Part shown: positions 29,001 to 39,705 of the stretch, in pieces
Numbering within the stretch: the first letter of the stretch is position 1
Layout of the letters: each line of letters opens with the position of its first letter
Assembly (NCBI GenBank): GCA_034670405.1
Contig: JAXDDX010000057.1
Span: forward strand, 372,001-436,000
From: Hoplostethus atlanticus
Lineage: Eukaryota; Chordata; Actinopteri; Trachichthyiformes; Trachichthyidae
DNA length: 64,000 bases
Direction of reading: 5' to 3'
The notes under the pieces: model-generated
Told to the model about the DNA's origin: nothing
Seen by the model: only the letters and a program-made list of their open reading frames with translations
Databases searched by the model: none
Program-made: the position numbers and the translations under genes

Positions 29001-30690
29001 ATATCTAACCAAATGGAAACCCTCACTAAACTGCACTGTGATTGGTTAATAAACATCTTGAATGGTAGCCCCAGACAGACTCTGTCATTTCCTTGACAAC
29101 ACAACCTCTGCCCTGACAACAAGCCGCCCACTCACCTGTTAGCCTGCCCACTCTAGCCTAACCTTGTACCTAATCCAGTTGGCACTCCCTATTACAGGTT
29201 TGAGCAGCAAATCTGACTCAACTAAAGGCATGCATCTGGTTTGGGGTTGTATAACAAGCTGCTGCCTGCCGTACAGGCCCAAGTTGGCATGCAGCAGGCA
29301 CTCCCTGCAGTTTGGCATTTTAAGGCTCTCTATGCCTTGTTAGAGCACTGTAGTGTTTGGTGGCTGGAAACTAAGTATGCTCTACACTCTCTTTTTGTCC
29401 TTTCTCCAGTAGATATTTCGTTACCTTTATCTATCCAGGTGAGGTTTGCTGAGCATGCGTGCTCATTTTATCAATGCCCTGTTTCAAATTCATACGTTAC
29501 ACATATTCACACCAAGTGATAGGAATGGTCAGTGTTATATTACCGCAGTGCTTCAAGATGAGTCAGGTTATTAGAAGCACATTCAGTGCTTAGTGACATA
29601 CTAGTACTAGCACTCAAAAAGCAGCAAGGGATGCCAGGCAGAACAGACCTCTGCAGATAATTCACCCAAACATAAAAACAACAACAAACACACACAGAGT
29701 CATCCATCACACTAGAGGATGAACGAAGGTTAGCAGCATTCTGTGATTCTGTCTTTTGTTTTCCACTCCATGCTCCATGGGCTTTGCTCTATATCATCCT
29801 GTCTACCACTGCTTACCACCATCACACAGCAGACCCACCCCGCCCCCCACCCCTCTCTCTCTGTCATGCCTGTCATGCTGAGGCAGTGTGGTACCTTTTG
29901 TCTAGAACCACCAGTGGTTGACTGACTTCCATGTGATGCTGCAGGCCAGCCACCAGGGGGGTCACCTGCTCACATTTCCTCTCACCTGAGCTAGCCTGTG
30001 TGCTGCTAACAGACACATACACACACGCACACACAAGTGTACACACCCACACACACACAAACACACACAGCCTCCAATCAATATCAATTCAACAATCACC
30101 TTGACTGGAAAATCAGTACAGATTTTACACTATGGATCAACTAAAACTAAATATCTTTTTTACCACGGCTCAAGACTCCACATTTTACTGCTGAATAGTC
30201 ATTTGACTCTAAAACGGACATATTGCAGCTCATGACTAGTTAGTCTAGACCAGTAGTCCTCAAATCTGGACCTCTGTGCCCAGAGTACTGCTGGTTTTCT
30301 ATTCTGCCAGGTAGTTTCCATTCTAGCTGTCTAATCAGGGATTGATTAAGACCTGGGATGCCAGGTGAATGCAACTAACTTCCTGGTAGGAGAGAAAACC
30401 AGCAGCACTCTGGACCCCGAGGCCCGGATTTGAGGAACTCTGGTCTAGACTAACTAGTGACAAGTGGATCTAAAATTAAGTGATGCCGATTTGGTCCACA
30501 ATTAGCATTGATTGCGTTGGCAGTAAAGGCAACACATCACTGAGTGAATTTTGAGCAACACCTCCCTGGTGTGGTTTGTTGTATAGCTTACATATAAGTC
30601 CTTGAGAACAATAAGAGAATACTGAAGGATGATGTTTGATGACTTCCCCACCTACAATGTAGACAGTCTTGTAATGTTGTATGAAGTGTG

Positions 30691-30726
<36 letters not shown>

Positions 30727-33700
30727 TACGCCCCCACATGCATGTATAACCCCCTCCAAAAGAAGAGGCCTACCCCAGTGAGGACTCCCAGATGTTGAGC
30801 TCACTGCTGAAATCTAGACTGGGCAGCAGGTCATGGGGGAACTCTAGCTCATCCTTGTCCTCCTGGTCTCCGGCTCCTCCTCCGCTCTCCTCCACTCCGG
30901 TGATGACTGGGACGTCTGGGAGCAGCGGCCGAGACAGCTGGGCAGCAGAGGGTTCGGTCAGCACCGCTCCATCGTCCTTCCGGGTCAAACTCTCAGCGTG
31001 ATCTTCAGCCTGTAGGAGCAGTGAGATTGAGGAGTGTGAGGATGCTGCGTAGATTTAGTGCTCAACGTCTAAGACAACTCAACTCAACTCAAACAAACAA
31101 CTCCACCCAGGCATTAAACTATTAAGTAAAGTGCTATTTGTATAGTAAACACACAACCCACTATTAATGCCAGTTCAGAGTCAGTCATTCCTCTCATGTC
31201 ACTCAGCTAGCTTTGATTACACTGCTACTGAGATCAAAGAACATTCCAGCAATACAGCCTACAATTTATGGTGTCACGTTCATGGCTTGGTGTTGATCTG
31301 ATCTGATAATCATACAACTTGTACTGTGAGACAAAAAGTTATAATAAGTCATCAGATTTGTTTGTGTTTCTCTTTGTCTCTATATTTAGTATAAAAGGCA
31401 AAATGGAGTTGAGCGCATGGCCATTGCTGTATGGTGTTTTCCATCTAAAAACATTGACTGGTTAGCTGGAGGCATAATGCAAATCTCAAGGATGTGTGGT
31501 GTTTCAGAGCATTAGAGAAAGAACTGTCACTAGATTAGTGAGACAAGTCAGACCAGTTGGACCATGACAAGTAGAATTAGACGTGGGTTTTAATTATTTT
31601 CTATATTGAGGAGTAGATTGTTGGGCCCGTTTTCAGGATTCATTTAATTTATTTTTCCTTCTTCCTCAAGTAAATAATTAAATACATTATACAGTGATAA
31701 TTCACACGCGCGCTCTGGGGCATATCTTTGTAAAGTTTGTCCATGTTCTTTTTGTAACCCTTGTTTTTTTCTACATTCATGTCCCTTTTACAAACCTATT
31801 TAGCAAAAGTGGCTTCTAAATAAATGTGAGTTTACCTGACGTGACTGTAATCACACAGATAGACAAGATTAGATGAGACAGAAAAGCGGTGCTATTATTT
31901 TAGATTGTCGAAGTCAAGTGTTGCTGTTTCCTTCTGTTTCACTGACTGACAGACAGAGGGAGTGATCCAACCACAGCCACACACCACAACACATGGCTGC
32001 GGCATCACGTTGCAGCAGCATTACCTCCACAACAGGGAACACTTGACTGTGAAGCCACCGTACGAGGGGATTTCCCCTGACACAGCCCCTCCATTTGGAG
32101 AGAGGGTTCTCACGCATGCTGCTCTCAGACATAAACTGTGGTGTGCAGGTGCAGGTGCACACGCGCACACACACACACACACACACACACAAGTGACACT
32201 ACAACATAGCGTATTGTGCATGAAAAAGGCAGAGAACTACTTTCACCTAATTCAGCGGTGTAGTTACTGGATGTGGACATTGGAGACGGGTTAACAAGTG
32301 GAGCTGTGTGTGAGGAGGCTTTGAGTCACCGGCATCACCTGTGCTCCCACTACAAAGAACCTCCTTTGTGTGACACATTCAGCACAAACCGAGGATCTCT
32401 TTACTTTCTCACCCACATGAATGATGCTTACAAGCAAACTAACAAAAACAGCTCAAACGTTCCATACTGTAGTTAAAAACCTGCTGCCCCTGTATGTATG
32501 TTTTTTAATTCATGAATCTAGATTAGTCTTAGACTAGTCCTGCCATGATTAACAATCCTCTTTTCCTGGAAACATGTAAAGAGTATTCATTCTTTCACAT
32601 CCATACTGTCATGCATGCAGAGGTGTACGGTTTCATCATTGGAGATGATAGCCGTGCATTCACGGTTTCCTGCTTCCTGCTTAAGCTTTCAACCGGTCCT
32701 CAAGCCCAGCTAAGCTCTGGCTACTATCAGCTGACATCACAGTGCACACAACTCTGCTTTACATGCCTAACAAGTAGTGTAAGAAATTGAAATGGAAGTT
32801 GGATATGGCTTCAAATAAGCTCAAAAGAGCCAAGACAGAATGACAAAGAATGAGTCCAGGTGGCAAAGCATGCCCCAAGTTTATGGCTAGCATTCAGCCA
32901 TAATAATGGCCCTTTAAAAGGTCATTAGTTGGGTCATTGTACTACCGTTTGGAAGCTCAGTGAGGTGGAAAAACAGTGCCCCTGTTTCACTCTGTGTGAC
33001 CCCCACACAGAAAGCACTGCCTGTTATCAATTAACCAACATGAACAACACAAAAGCAAGCAGGCTGAGTTTGCCTGGAGACCGGTTCCAAAACCAACACT
33101 TGCTGTTGATTCACTGTGCAGCCGGTGCCCATGTGGCCAACATCAACTTTAATACTTTAAACATGGCTATTCTAAACATAGACATGACCGTGCTGAAGCA
33201 GGACCGGGGTCTGACGTGGTCACTGAAATTCACCAGCATAAACATTAAAGCAATAGATACAGTCTTTCTGTCTTTCTATCCTATGTTCACACTGTTTTAA
33301 TACTCTCTCACACACACACACACCACCCTTCAAGTTTCATTAAACCATCTCTGTGGTGTTGGGACTTACCCAGCACTGTGCTCCACTGTGCTGAAGGTGA
33401 CTCTAGTGTGCAGTGCAGCTCCTCTGTTACCCTTCTACCTTGCTCACTGCACAGGCAGCCTCTGCAGGGCTCTGGATTTAGACGGGGGGGGGGGGCAGAC
33501 GACGACACAAGCATGCACTCTCCTACTGACTCAGCTAACTTCCTCCTCTCTCTCCTCTCCTCTCCAGTCCTGTCCTCTGTTGTTACCGCTCCCCTGTTAA
33601 ATTTCCATGAGCCTCCTCAGGCTGCTGTGCTGTGTGCAGGGCAAGGTGGAGCCAGTGCATGTACAGCCTAGAAGAAACACTACACTGTCAGACACTAACA

Positions 33701-34592
33701 CACACACACACACAGTGCTGCTGACACTGACTGACTAGCTGACTGGGCCGGCTATAGGGAAGTGCTGAGAATACTCCACCCCTTCTACCGTAAACTCTTT
33801 CCACTCAACCCTTTCTGTCCCCTCCTACTTTCCCTCCTTCCCCTCCCCTTTCTTCCTTCCCTCTCTACCTCTGCTCCCTCCTCCTCTCCCTTGTCTTGCT
33901 GTGTCGTCTTGCTCGCCGGATTGAGGGTGACAGTCTGACTGACGGTCCCTCTGCAGGTGAATGCTGGGAATTAGGCCAAGGGTCGCCCCTGCAGTGCCCC
34001 CCCCACCTAGGAGAGGATCGGGTTACACTCCAAGAAGCTGTGCACACACACACACAAACACACCATCCCCTGCATTAGCTCTTTGCCCATCCCGCTGTGA
34101 CCTCTGCAACACTGCTAATGTGAGCCATCATCACCAGTACACATCGATATGACAGCCGCCCCTTGTTCCTCATCGCCCAATTAGCACATCCCAGCCAGTC
34201 TTCCACTTGCCCGGCTATCAGACAACAAGCATAAGCATCTATACGATCACACTCACACTCATTTCATTCTTCTTCCTTTAAATCACTGGATGTCTTCAAG
34301 CCGTGTTTAGTTTGGGCATGCTTTTCAGTTTTAAAAGCAAATCAGGCTGCTCCTGGAAGTCCACACACAAATCAAGTTACACCAAGCAGATTGACTTAGA
34401 TGCACCTGAACACACTGAACAAATATATGTTTCATCTAGCTGGGACTTTGATTAGCTGAATCATAATAGAAAACTTGTCCCCCAGCTTGCGACAGCAGGA
34501 ACATGCCTTTTTTTAATGTTAAAGTTTCATGTTTTGGCATTAAAAGGCACTCAAAATCACTTACCCGCTGTCAAACACAAGCTAATATTCAT

Positions 34593-34641
<49 letters not shown>

Positions 34642-35527
34642 GTACCTTCAGAGAGTCATTCTGATATTCCTGAGGTGGAAACAGAACAACATGTTCTGGA
34701 GCGCCCTCTTCTGGCTGGAACAGGGAATGGCAGAGCTCTAAAATATATCACAACTGCTGTGAAAGAGATCTTTAAGGGGCAAAACCTATATGGCAACATG
34801 AAGCATGCACTAGCACACTCAAGACAAAGCACAGTTGTTTTTGAAGCAAAACTAAGAATGTTAAACTCCTTAAATCTGCGATGGGACCCCATGAGGTCCA
34901 GTGTGCAGGGTCTGCAGACTCTATAGATTATGAGAAGAAAAAATGTTTATGTTAATCCTATTAAGATAATCCTGAATTTCAGTACTCAAGTCACATGAAG
35001 AAATGAGTTTCTATGGCAACTTCTAGTTCATTGCAACTGCAGCACTACATGCATAGTGGAGGCATACATAATGGCCCCTGCAAAATAAGCAAAGCTGGCA
35101 AACCAGTATAGAAATGGTGGCTTTCATAAACTCCAGCAAGGAGGTGCAGCAGTTCACCTGGTCATGGTTAACATCTCTGAAAGCCATGGCATAGCATCTG
35201 CACAACATTTCCCTCAGCGGTTGTTTTACTTCAGTGAACCCCTGAATACCCCGCGGCTTGTTATCTATTAATATCTATTAGACAGACACAATCTCTGTTA
35301 AGCGAGGGAATGAACACAAAGTGCACCGCTACACAGACATCCCATAAAAATGATCCCTGAAGCCTAAAGTCCAGTTAGTAATCGTGCGAGGAAGCGTTAG
35401 TTATGTTAGTCCTCGGAGCATGAAGGACTTCAAGGTATGTAGGGGCCAGCAAGTAGCAATCCAAGCCATCCCATGCCAGAGAGGTCGCCCTTACCGGTGC
35501 CTCAGGAGTGCTGTTCACGTTCCCCAT
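36..35527 (-). CDS. tacc2: tacc2, transforming acidic coiled-coil protein 2 (3' end outside window)
   Basis: TACC proteins are centrosome and spindle adaptors that work with ch-TOG (XMAP215) and Aurora A; the TACC coiled coil at the C-terminus does most of this and is not in the window. Seven long-isoform coding exons, 5' to 3' on the minus strand: 35527-35495, 31009-30774, 27301-20869, 19939-19300, 14363-14079, 2066-1960, 1458-36. Every junction has GT/AG signals and matching phase (0,2,2,2,2,1). Identification rests on the MGN-NST N-terminus, the SSDSDGAFETPESTTPVK block, the VFDEDKPIA-SGTYN block, three SDP-type repeats and the KPAKKKKTP tail. A giant exon is also typical of TACC2 (human protein about 2,950 residues). 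Two extra first exons (9042-9100, 2882-3073) probably start short isoforms. The giant exon and the exon after it have seven single-base frameshifts (see findings). Family identity is certain; extra exons could have been missed. Confidence 0.95.
1960..2066 (-). CDS. tacc2: tacc2 short conserved exon (SSDSDGAFETPE)
   Basis: This 107-bp exon has acceptor ttttgctgcag before 2066 and donor GTAGAG at 1959, with phases 2 in and 1 out. It encodes SSDSDGAFETPESTTPVK followed by a Ser/Thr-rich stretch. The block is shared by TACC1 and TACC2 and marks the point where long and short isoforms converge. The phase-2 acceptor fits the proline-rich exon at 14079-14363, the exon at 19300-19939 and the alternative first exon at 9042-9100. 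Confidence 0.93.
2777..2800. repeat. (CA)12 microsatellite
   Basis: Uninterrupted CA dinucleotides in a tacc2 intron. Confidence 0.95.
2882..3073 (-). CDS. tacc2: candidate alternative first exon of tacc2, TACC1-like N-terminus
   Basis: An ATG at 3073 opens 64 codons ending at a good donor (ACAGAG|GTGAGA at 2882/2881). The N-terminus MAVSAWQALSPLQWARWGW closely resembles my recollection of the start of human TACC1 (MAFSPWQILSPVQWAKWTW), so this looks like a first exon shared by TACC paralogues since the vertebrate genome duplications. An acidic Gly-rich stretch follows, as in TACC1. The problem is phase: the donor is in phase 0 as written, while the exon at 1960-2066 needs phase 2. One surplus base here (the error type seen elsewhere in this locus), a different donor, or an unseen linking exon would resolve it. 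The homology is convincing; its use is inferred. Confidence 0.6.
3410..3540. repeat. CT-rich tandem repeat
   Basis: About three copies of a 36-40 bp pyrimidine unit containing ctctatcccgctctcctcct, expanded by CT dinucleotides. Confidence 0.85.
5351..5448. repeat. compound AGACAC / (CA)n repeat
   Basis: A short duplication (accccagccaacagacacac, twice) runs into several acagac units and then about 20 pure CA repeats. Confidence 0.92.
8261..8290. repeat. (CA)15 microsatellite
   Basis: A pure CA run in the intron, about 750 bp downstream (in gene direction) of the alternative first exon at 9042-9100. Confidence 0.95.
9042..9100 (-). CDS. tacc2: candidate alternative first exon of tacc2, short isoform (MGANES...)
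   Basis: An ATG at 9100 opens 19 codons plus two bases: MGANESMEHG then QAPCPSQEH and AT, followed by the consensus donor GTGAGT at 9041. The phase is exactly right for the acceptor at 2066, giving ...EHM-SSDSDGAFETPE. This parallels the human short isoform as I recall it: MGGSQ..., a peptide of just over 20 residues ending in Met directly before SSDSEEAFETPE. Gly2 makes it an N-myristoylation candidate, like the long-isoform start. Length, phase, junction residue and position inside the gene all agree, although sequence identity over so short a peptide is weak. Transcript evidence was not available. Confidence 0.68.
9101..9760 (-). promoter_or_regulatory. probable internal promoter region of tacc2
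   Basis: This DNA lies just upstream of the alternative first exon at 9042-9100. It has a local cluster of CpG and GC-rich sequence (for example gaggcgcgcgctggctgagctccgcgg near 9243), long C runs near 9165 and 9186, and polypyrimidine tracts. No TATA box could be assigned. The call is inferred from position and base composition. Confidence 0.35.
9761..14078. other. tacc2 intronic DNA, nothing recognised
   Basis: I see no exon, RNA gene or intact mobile element here. There are short A-rich runs (near 12422) and AT-rich unique-looking sequence. Confidence 0.5.
14079..14363 (-). CDS. tacc2: tacc2 proline-rich cassette exon
   Basis: This 285-bp exon has acceptor cctctgcag before 14363 and donor AACAAG|GTACGG, with phase 2 at both ends, so it could be skipped without changing the frame. 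It encodes PSLTEEAERGDPAPAS and then about 75 residues rich in Pro and Ala (PPPPAPASPAPPSG), ending PPT-R. It joins in frame to the exon at 19300 upstream and the exon at 2066 downstream. Human TACC2 has a proline-rich run in the same neighbourhood. The long plus-strand frame over this exon is only its shadow. Confidence 0.85.
15640..15865. repeat. probable old interspersed repeat fragment
   Basis: The stretch around aactttatttatccagggaa and the later gggggtgtaatgccttactc...gggcac resembles a repeat common in fish genomes (a 'gccttgctcaagggcac' type SINE/LINE tail). The family was recognised from memory only, and the ends are not defined. Confidence 0.35.
15915..15982. repeat. (CA)n microsatellite with CATA interruptions
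   Basis: About 34 CA units with two ATA-type interruptions at 15959 and 15971. Confidence 0.95.
16627..16834. mobile_element. 208-bp hAT-type MITE with 8-bp target duplication
   Basis: The ends are inverted repeats: left CAGGGGTGTCGAACCATGTG, right reading CAGGGGTGTCGAACCATGTG on the minus strand. The element is flanked on both sides by the identical octamer CCGTAGTT (16619-16626 and 16835-16842). An 8-bp duplication and CAGGGGTGTC termini are typical of non-autonomous hAT elements. The interior also folds back on itself, and there is no coding capacity. Confidence 0.92.
19300..19939 (-). CDS. tacc2: tacc2 exon with coding minisatellite (VELPEPTEK repeats)
   Basis: This 640-bp exon has acceptor tttttccag before 19939 and donor GTGAGT at 19299, with phase 2 at both ends. 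After an acidic start (LTPTEEVAAPLSQEENPP) it holds roughly a dozen copies of a 10-residue unit of the type PVELPEPTEK, encoded by a 30-bp tandem repeat between about 19400 and 19795. The frame breaks once at a run of four T (19684-19687; AAAA on the coding strand). With three bases instead of four the repeat frame runs through, and the exon length (640 = 639 + 1) shows the same surplus base. Either this is a real frameshift that truncates the long isoform or it is a homopolymer error. There is nothing similar in other exons. Confidence 0.88.
20026..20104. repeat. (GT)n / (GTGTGC)n microsatellite
   Basis: GT repeats with a central block of GTGTGC variants, in the short intron between two tacc2 exons. 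Confidence 0.95.
20869..27301 (-). CDS. tacc2: tacc2 giant exon (6.4 kb) with six single-base frameshifts
   Basis: The acceptor ctggtctcag precedes 27301 and the donor is TCAAG|GTAACC at 20869, with phase 2 at both ends. It encodes about 2,140 low-complexity, acidic, Ser/Thr/Glu-rich residues with no known domain, as in the giant exon of mammalian TACC2. The N-terminal piece includes FSPSMLIDQELQEAFKECEE. A lysine block (KKRHKKKKKIEKS) near 26340 is a possible nuclear signal. The reading frame shifts at about 25636, 24061, 22290, 21940, 21735 and 21366. Five shifts look like one surplus base and one like a missing base, all in short same-base runs. I found no in-frame nonsense codon between them. 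The net surplus (+4) agrees with the phase discrepancy between acceptor and donor, which supports treating this as a single exon. Confidence 0.88.
30251..30442. mobile_element. 192-bp hAT-type MITE with 8-bp target duplication
   Basis: The left end CAGTAGTCCTCAAATCTGGA matches the inverted right end (CAGAGTTCCTCAAATCCGGG on the minus strand) with few differences. Both sides carry the octamer GTCTAGAC (30243-30250 and 30443-30450), which is itself a palindrome. Size, TIR type and 8-bp duplication point to a non-autonomous hAT element. Confidence 0.88.
30694..30725. repeat. (GT)16 microsatellite
   Basis: A pure GT run about 50 bp from the 3' end of the exon at 30774-31009. Confidence 0.95.
30774..31009 (-). 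CDS. tacc2: tacc2 second coding exon of the long isoform
   Basis: This 236-bp exon has acceptor gctcctacag before 31009 and donor CTGGG|GTAGGC, with phase 0 in and 2 out. It encodes AEDHAESLTRKDDG at the start, an acidic middle (EESGGGAGDQEDKDELEF) and a C-terminal part DFSSELNIWESSLG. Phase fits both the MGNVNSTPEAP exon and the giant exon. I did not recognise a motif; assignment rests on splice phases and position. Confidence 0.8.
32166..32191. repeat. (CA)13 microsatellite
   Basis: A pure CA run in a tacc2 intron. Confidence 0.93.
34594..34638. repeat. (CA)22 microsatellite
   Basis: A pure CA run in a tacc2 intron. Confidence 0.95.
34700..34714 (-). promoter_or_regulatory. CTCF-like core motif
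   Basis: The minus strand reads CCAGAAGAGGGCGCT, a close match to the vertebrate CTCF core (CCASYAGRKGGCRS), in tacc2 intron 1. Motif match only. Confidence 0.4.
35495..35527 (-). CDS. tacc2: tacc2 first coding exon (long isoform start)
   Basis: The ATG at 35527 encodes MGNVNSTPEAP and is followed by the consensus donor CCG|GTAAGG at 35494, phase 0. Human TACC2 long isoform begins MGNENSTSD, so the match fixes both the gene and the start. Gly2 suggests N-myristoylation. The promoter and any 5' UTR exon lie at higher coordinates. Confidence 0.92.
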
Positions 35528-36020
35528 GGCTCAGTGGGCTGCGGGGCGACAGTGCCCAAACCAAAAGCCTCTCACATCAGCTGGCTGAAAGACACTAGCA
35601 GAGTATCAGCATACAGCAGCACCCAGGCACAGTAGAGACACGGAGTGTGTTGGGGAGCTGTGGTCCCTCGGTAGGCACAGAGTCCTACTGCACAGGATTA
35701 AAGGTCTTTGGCATGAGGCCAGAGTGAGAGGGAGAGTTCGGCATGGGTGTGTGTGGGTGTGTGTGGGTGTTGTTTTTGAGATTAGGAACATGTAATGCAA
35801 TACCTCTCTCTCTTAGACCAAAGTGCAGGCTTTCCCTCTCCTGGTGTGGGCTTAAAGAAGAGGAACAATTTAACACAAGAGAAATCAATGTAACATCTTT
35901 AATCATAGAATAGCTAGCATGTGATTATAGCCCCATTTTTACATAGTGGTGTACTTTATAGATACCTTTACAGCGGTGCGTTAGATCATCTGACCGGTAA
36001 ACTCAGCACTCATGAGCTGA

Positions 36021-36034
36021 CCAGCAGGTGGTCG
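36021..36034 (+). promoter_or_regulatory. CTCF-like core motif
   Basis: CCAGCAGGTGGTCG fits the CTCF core with T for C at the twelfth base. It lies about 500 bp upstream of the tacc2 long-isoform start. Motif match only. Confidence 0.3.
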
Positions 36035-37144
36035 TCACCTGACTTCCTCTGGTCTGAATGACCTCAACCAAGTGGCATCACCTCCCTTATTTTCAAAATG
36101 GGATCATCGCACTCCAAACTCCAACTACACACGCGCACTACTGACTGACGACTGACTGCGGCAGACTGACACAGTGACTGAGGCTGAGTAATCGTCTTGT
36201 GGTCGATAACAGATTGTGGTGTCTGTGGGCTTCCAGCCGTGTCAGTCTGTTAACTAACAGCAGTTAGGGCTCAGGCTGCTATCAAAATCATCCACAAGCT
36301 CCTCTAATCCTCGCTACACCATCCTCTGACCACACTACAGCTTTTTCAGTAACCCCATGAAAGGTTAATATGTTGACATAAGATGTTTACGTTTAAGGTT
36401 TACATGGTCATTTATTGATAATCCATAAACCCATTCCAAACCCTTAATACAATTTCAGAAATCCAAGTTTTCAATGTGGCAAAGACCATGTGACATCTGA
36501 CTTTTTGAAGATAGTTGGTCTTCATTGGACAGCAGCAATACAGCTATTAAATGGCAATGGATTATCTGAAATAACGACTACAGACAAATAAAAAACAAGA
36601 TCTAGAGGTGTGTATGCCGTGTTTGTATGTTCCAATTGAATCCCCTGTGATAATCACCTTGTCTAAGTCTCCCATATTGGTATAGCTGACCAGTAAACAC
36701 TTCCCTGGCAGAGCGGCTGCTGGTGCGCTCCTCATGTGACCACAGGGACCGTACGGTGCGTTTAGTCAGAAAGCACTGACCTGAATATGAAAGACTTTAT
36801 AAATAGCATGCTGCCCTGTCCTCTGCTGTCAGACGTTATTCCAGTCCTCTGCTCTGCACAATTCATGAAATGGAAAGTCATGAAAACGTCAACTTCAAAG
36901 TAAATACATATTCCAGTTGCTGCATGTGAATCGTCACTTCAGTGATTTGCAGAATGATTTGTTTTTGTCCTGCAACACTGAGGGGATGAAGATGATATTC
37001 CCGATGACTTTGCTACGAGAAAGTAATATTTCCGTATTCTCACCCCTTACATTTTCATCCTCACATATTCTGTAGAGGAGCAACTCTCCTGCCATGCCTG
37101 CCTCTATGCTATTTGTGTGAATGGGGTGTAATTTCAACCTCTAT

Positions 37145-37145
<1 letters not shown>

Positions 37146-37191
<46 letters not shown>

Positions 37192-37192
37192 G
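37146..37192. repeat. (GT)n microsatellite
   Basis: About 23 GT units with a final GTGCGTGTGCG variation. Confidence 0.95.
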
Positions 37193-38078
37193 CGGGTGGT
37201 CGTCGCATGCACTTTAACGTGTTTATTTCAGGGTGTTTTGGCAGCACAGAAAGCAACTGAGGGAAATCACATGATTAAAGAACGTTGCCAGGTCCCTTGT
37301 CACCTCAACGCTGGCCTGCCTGTCATCACTCGACACCTGACCTCAACACCCGGCCACCTCTTAAGCTCTCTTGGATCTGGATGTGCACCGTATGCCTTTA
37401 CTCATACAGTATGTTTGAGGTTAGTGCCTCCTGCCCTGTATCTGACCCCGGCACAGTGCTGCCAGTAACCCCCAATCAACATGAGGGCCTTGCACTGATT
37501 TCAATTCCTGTCTCCTGTCTGTGTTTGTAAATCACATGAGATCAAACCCAAGCACCAAACAAAACGATGTTCCTCATAGTTATGCTACTCTTGGAAGTGT
37601 TCAGCAAGGTGAACATCGAGGGTCTGCTTGTTTAAACCGTGTCCCTCCACCTGGCCACTGCAGTTATGGATATTAAACGTTGATAAAAGCATAAGGCACT
37701 GCATTAACAATCGTACCTCCCAGGATATTCTCCTCCATATCCGTACTAAACAAACAACACAGTTCATAAACTACTCACCACTACAAACAAGAGACGGTCT
37801 AGTTCCACCCACAAGGTTTTGACAGCTCCCGCTCCCGTCTGTGTTTACTGTTAGACTCAAGGCCAGTGTTTGTATCTCTCCTCTCTTCTGAGGAGCCCTC
37901 GGTGCCTCTGTTGCTATATTTGCACAGCTTGCCGAGTGGGCCGGGACGGAGGGCAAGAAAAGGGGGTGATAGGTGGTGAGGTGGACACAGGACGGAGGAG
38001 AGAGAGAGAGGTATAGGGAGAGGGGCTGAGGGGAGGGAGGAGACTGAACTGGAGCTGTGGAAGCCATGTCTGCTGGGT

Positions 38079-38080
<2 letters not shown>

Positions 38081-38139
<59 letters not shown>

Positions 38140-38148
38140 GGGGGGGGG
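38081..38148. repeat. (GT)28 plus G12 run
   Basis: Pure GT repeats pass directly into a run of twelve G. Confidence 0.95.
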
Positions 38149-39326
38149 TCTTGCCCTGACTGACTTGGGACGCCTGGCTGTCAGCTGGACGGGACACTAC
38201 TTCTAAGGCAACACTGTAAACAAACAAACAGATGGACAGGAGGACGGTGTGTCAGCTGTTAAGCCGTCAGCAACTTTCTGTAGGTGATGATGTAACAGAC
38301 TGCTTTAAGCCCCGCCCACCATCCCTGTACTCCTCTCTCTGTGCCTTCCTTCTTTCCTAGTTGTGATTTGTACCTCCCCTTCTGATTCCACTTACATAGA
38401 CATTAAACAAAAAACAACAAGTGGTTCCAGGCATTTGCAAGAAGCAATGGGAATAGGGAGAGACACCCAACAACAGGAAAGGCTGATTAAATCCCTGCAT
38501 CTTATCATGTCCACACACAAGCAAACACTATAGTGAAAACCCAGAATCCGTCGTAACAAAGCCACCAATGGCAAATATAACAGTCATACTATCAGTAAAA
38601 GAGAGCACTTATTTATTTAGCGTACAGGCTGTTTGAAATCCTGACTACTTTTGGTTCTCTTTGATCTGCCTTCATCACAAGACGTCTTCAGCAGGGTGCC
38701 ACGTCTGTGGAAACTGCAGGCTTATTATCATCTCTATAAATACCACTGATTGAGTCAGCCCTGTGTCTGACAGACATCCCAGCATCTGCATCCTCTCATT
38801 CTGCCAAGCAACAATTCCACTCCATCTACTCTCTAGGATTTCTATCAGCCTGTCTCCCTTTTCCTCCCATCCTTCCTCTTACTGTTACTCTGCTTTCCCC
38901 ATCTCCATCACCCTCCCGCTCTTATTCCCCCCTCACTACTCTCCATCTCTACAGCTCTGTTTCCCTGCTGACGTCGCCCCTCCTCCAACACTGTAGTACA
39001 CCTACTCTCTCTCTCTGCCTTTGCCTGAGTATAGACGCTCGACCAGTAAAATAAATTGATTCCATCTCTTCTGCCTCTGAGCCTCCTCTGTCAGTGACAT
39101 GCATCGATGCTGCCGTTCAGACAGCTTGTGTTCAGCATGCTCTCCTTCCTCCTGTTACCTGGCTGCGTGCAATTCCAATGCAGCTCCCCATCTTGTATTC
39201 CATGTCCTCCTCAGGCGAAGTGACTCTGACGCTACACGGTTGGCAGAATACCTTTCTGCAGAACAGCATTGTTACCGGCCAGTCACAGCATCACAAAGGC
39301 AAGCAGGTCTTGGCTGGAGCTACGGA

Positions 39327-39395
39327 GTGAGTGTGTGCATGTCTCTATGTCTCTGTGAGTGTGTGCATGTCTCTATGTCTCTGTGAGTGTGTGCG
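39327..39395. repeat. 28-bp tandem repeat
   Basis: The unit gtgagtgtgtgcatgtctct plus atgtctct is present twice, followed by a partial third copy. Confidence 0.88.
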
Positions 39396-39597
39396 TGAGT
39401 GACTAATAAATGCTCTCCACTGCATTGCCCTGGGTGCGCCTGTGACATATATATTCAAGCCGTTGTTATATAAGATCTACATTTCATAAAGAATCATAAA
39501 ACTGATCAGATGAATGTGAAAGGAGAGCTACTCTCTCCACCCTCATATGCAGCTTAGCCTCACATCGCTGCACGGTTGAGCAGGCTATAGCCGTAGT

Positions 39598-39641
39598 AGC
39601 AGTTTTTCCCTCCTCCCTGAGGAGAGGAGGGAAAAACTGCT
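39598..39641. repeat. perfect 18-bp inverted repeat (hairpin)
   Basis: Arms 39598-39615 (AGCAGTTTTTCCCTCCTC) and 39624-39641 are exact complements around an 8-base loop. Confidence 0.9.
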
Positions 39642-39705
39642 CACAGAGAGGGAGAGGGAGAGAGCGGGAGCGAGGGGAGACAGTGTGAGGAGAGCCTGTC
39701 CCTTT

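Larger units (their letters stand above)
27302..30773. other. tacc2 intron, mostly featureless
   Basis: Apart from the MITE at 30251-30442 and short CA stretches near 30009-30069, nothing is recognised. The region is AT-rich. Confidence 0.5.
31010..35494. other. tacc2 first intron, no supported exon
   Basis: One stretch (about 33367-33520, donor-like GTAAGT after 33371) could be an alternative non-coding exon but cannot be proven. Microsatellites lie near 32166 and 34594, with a G run near 33484. Confidence 0.45.
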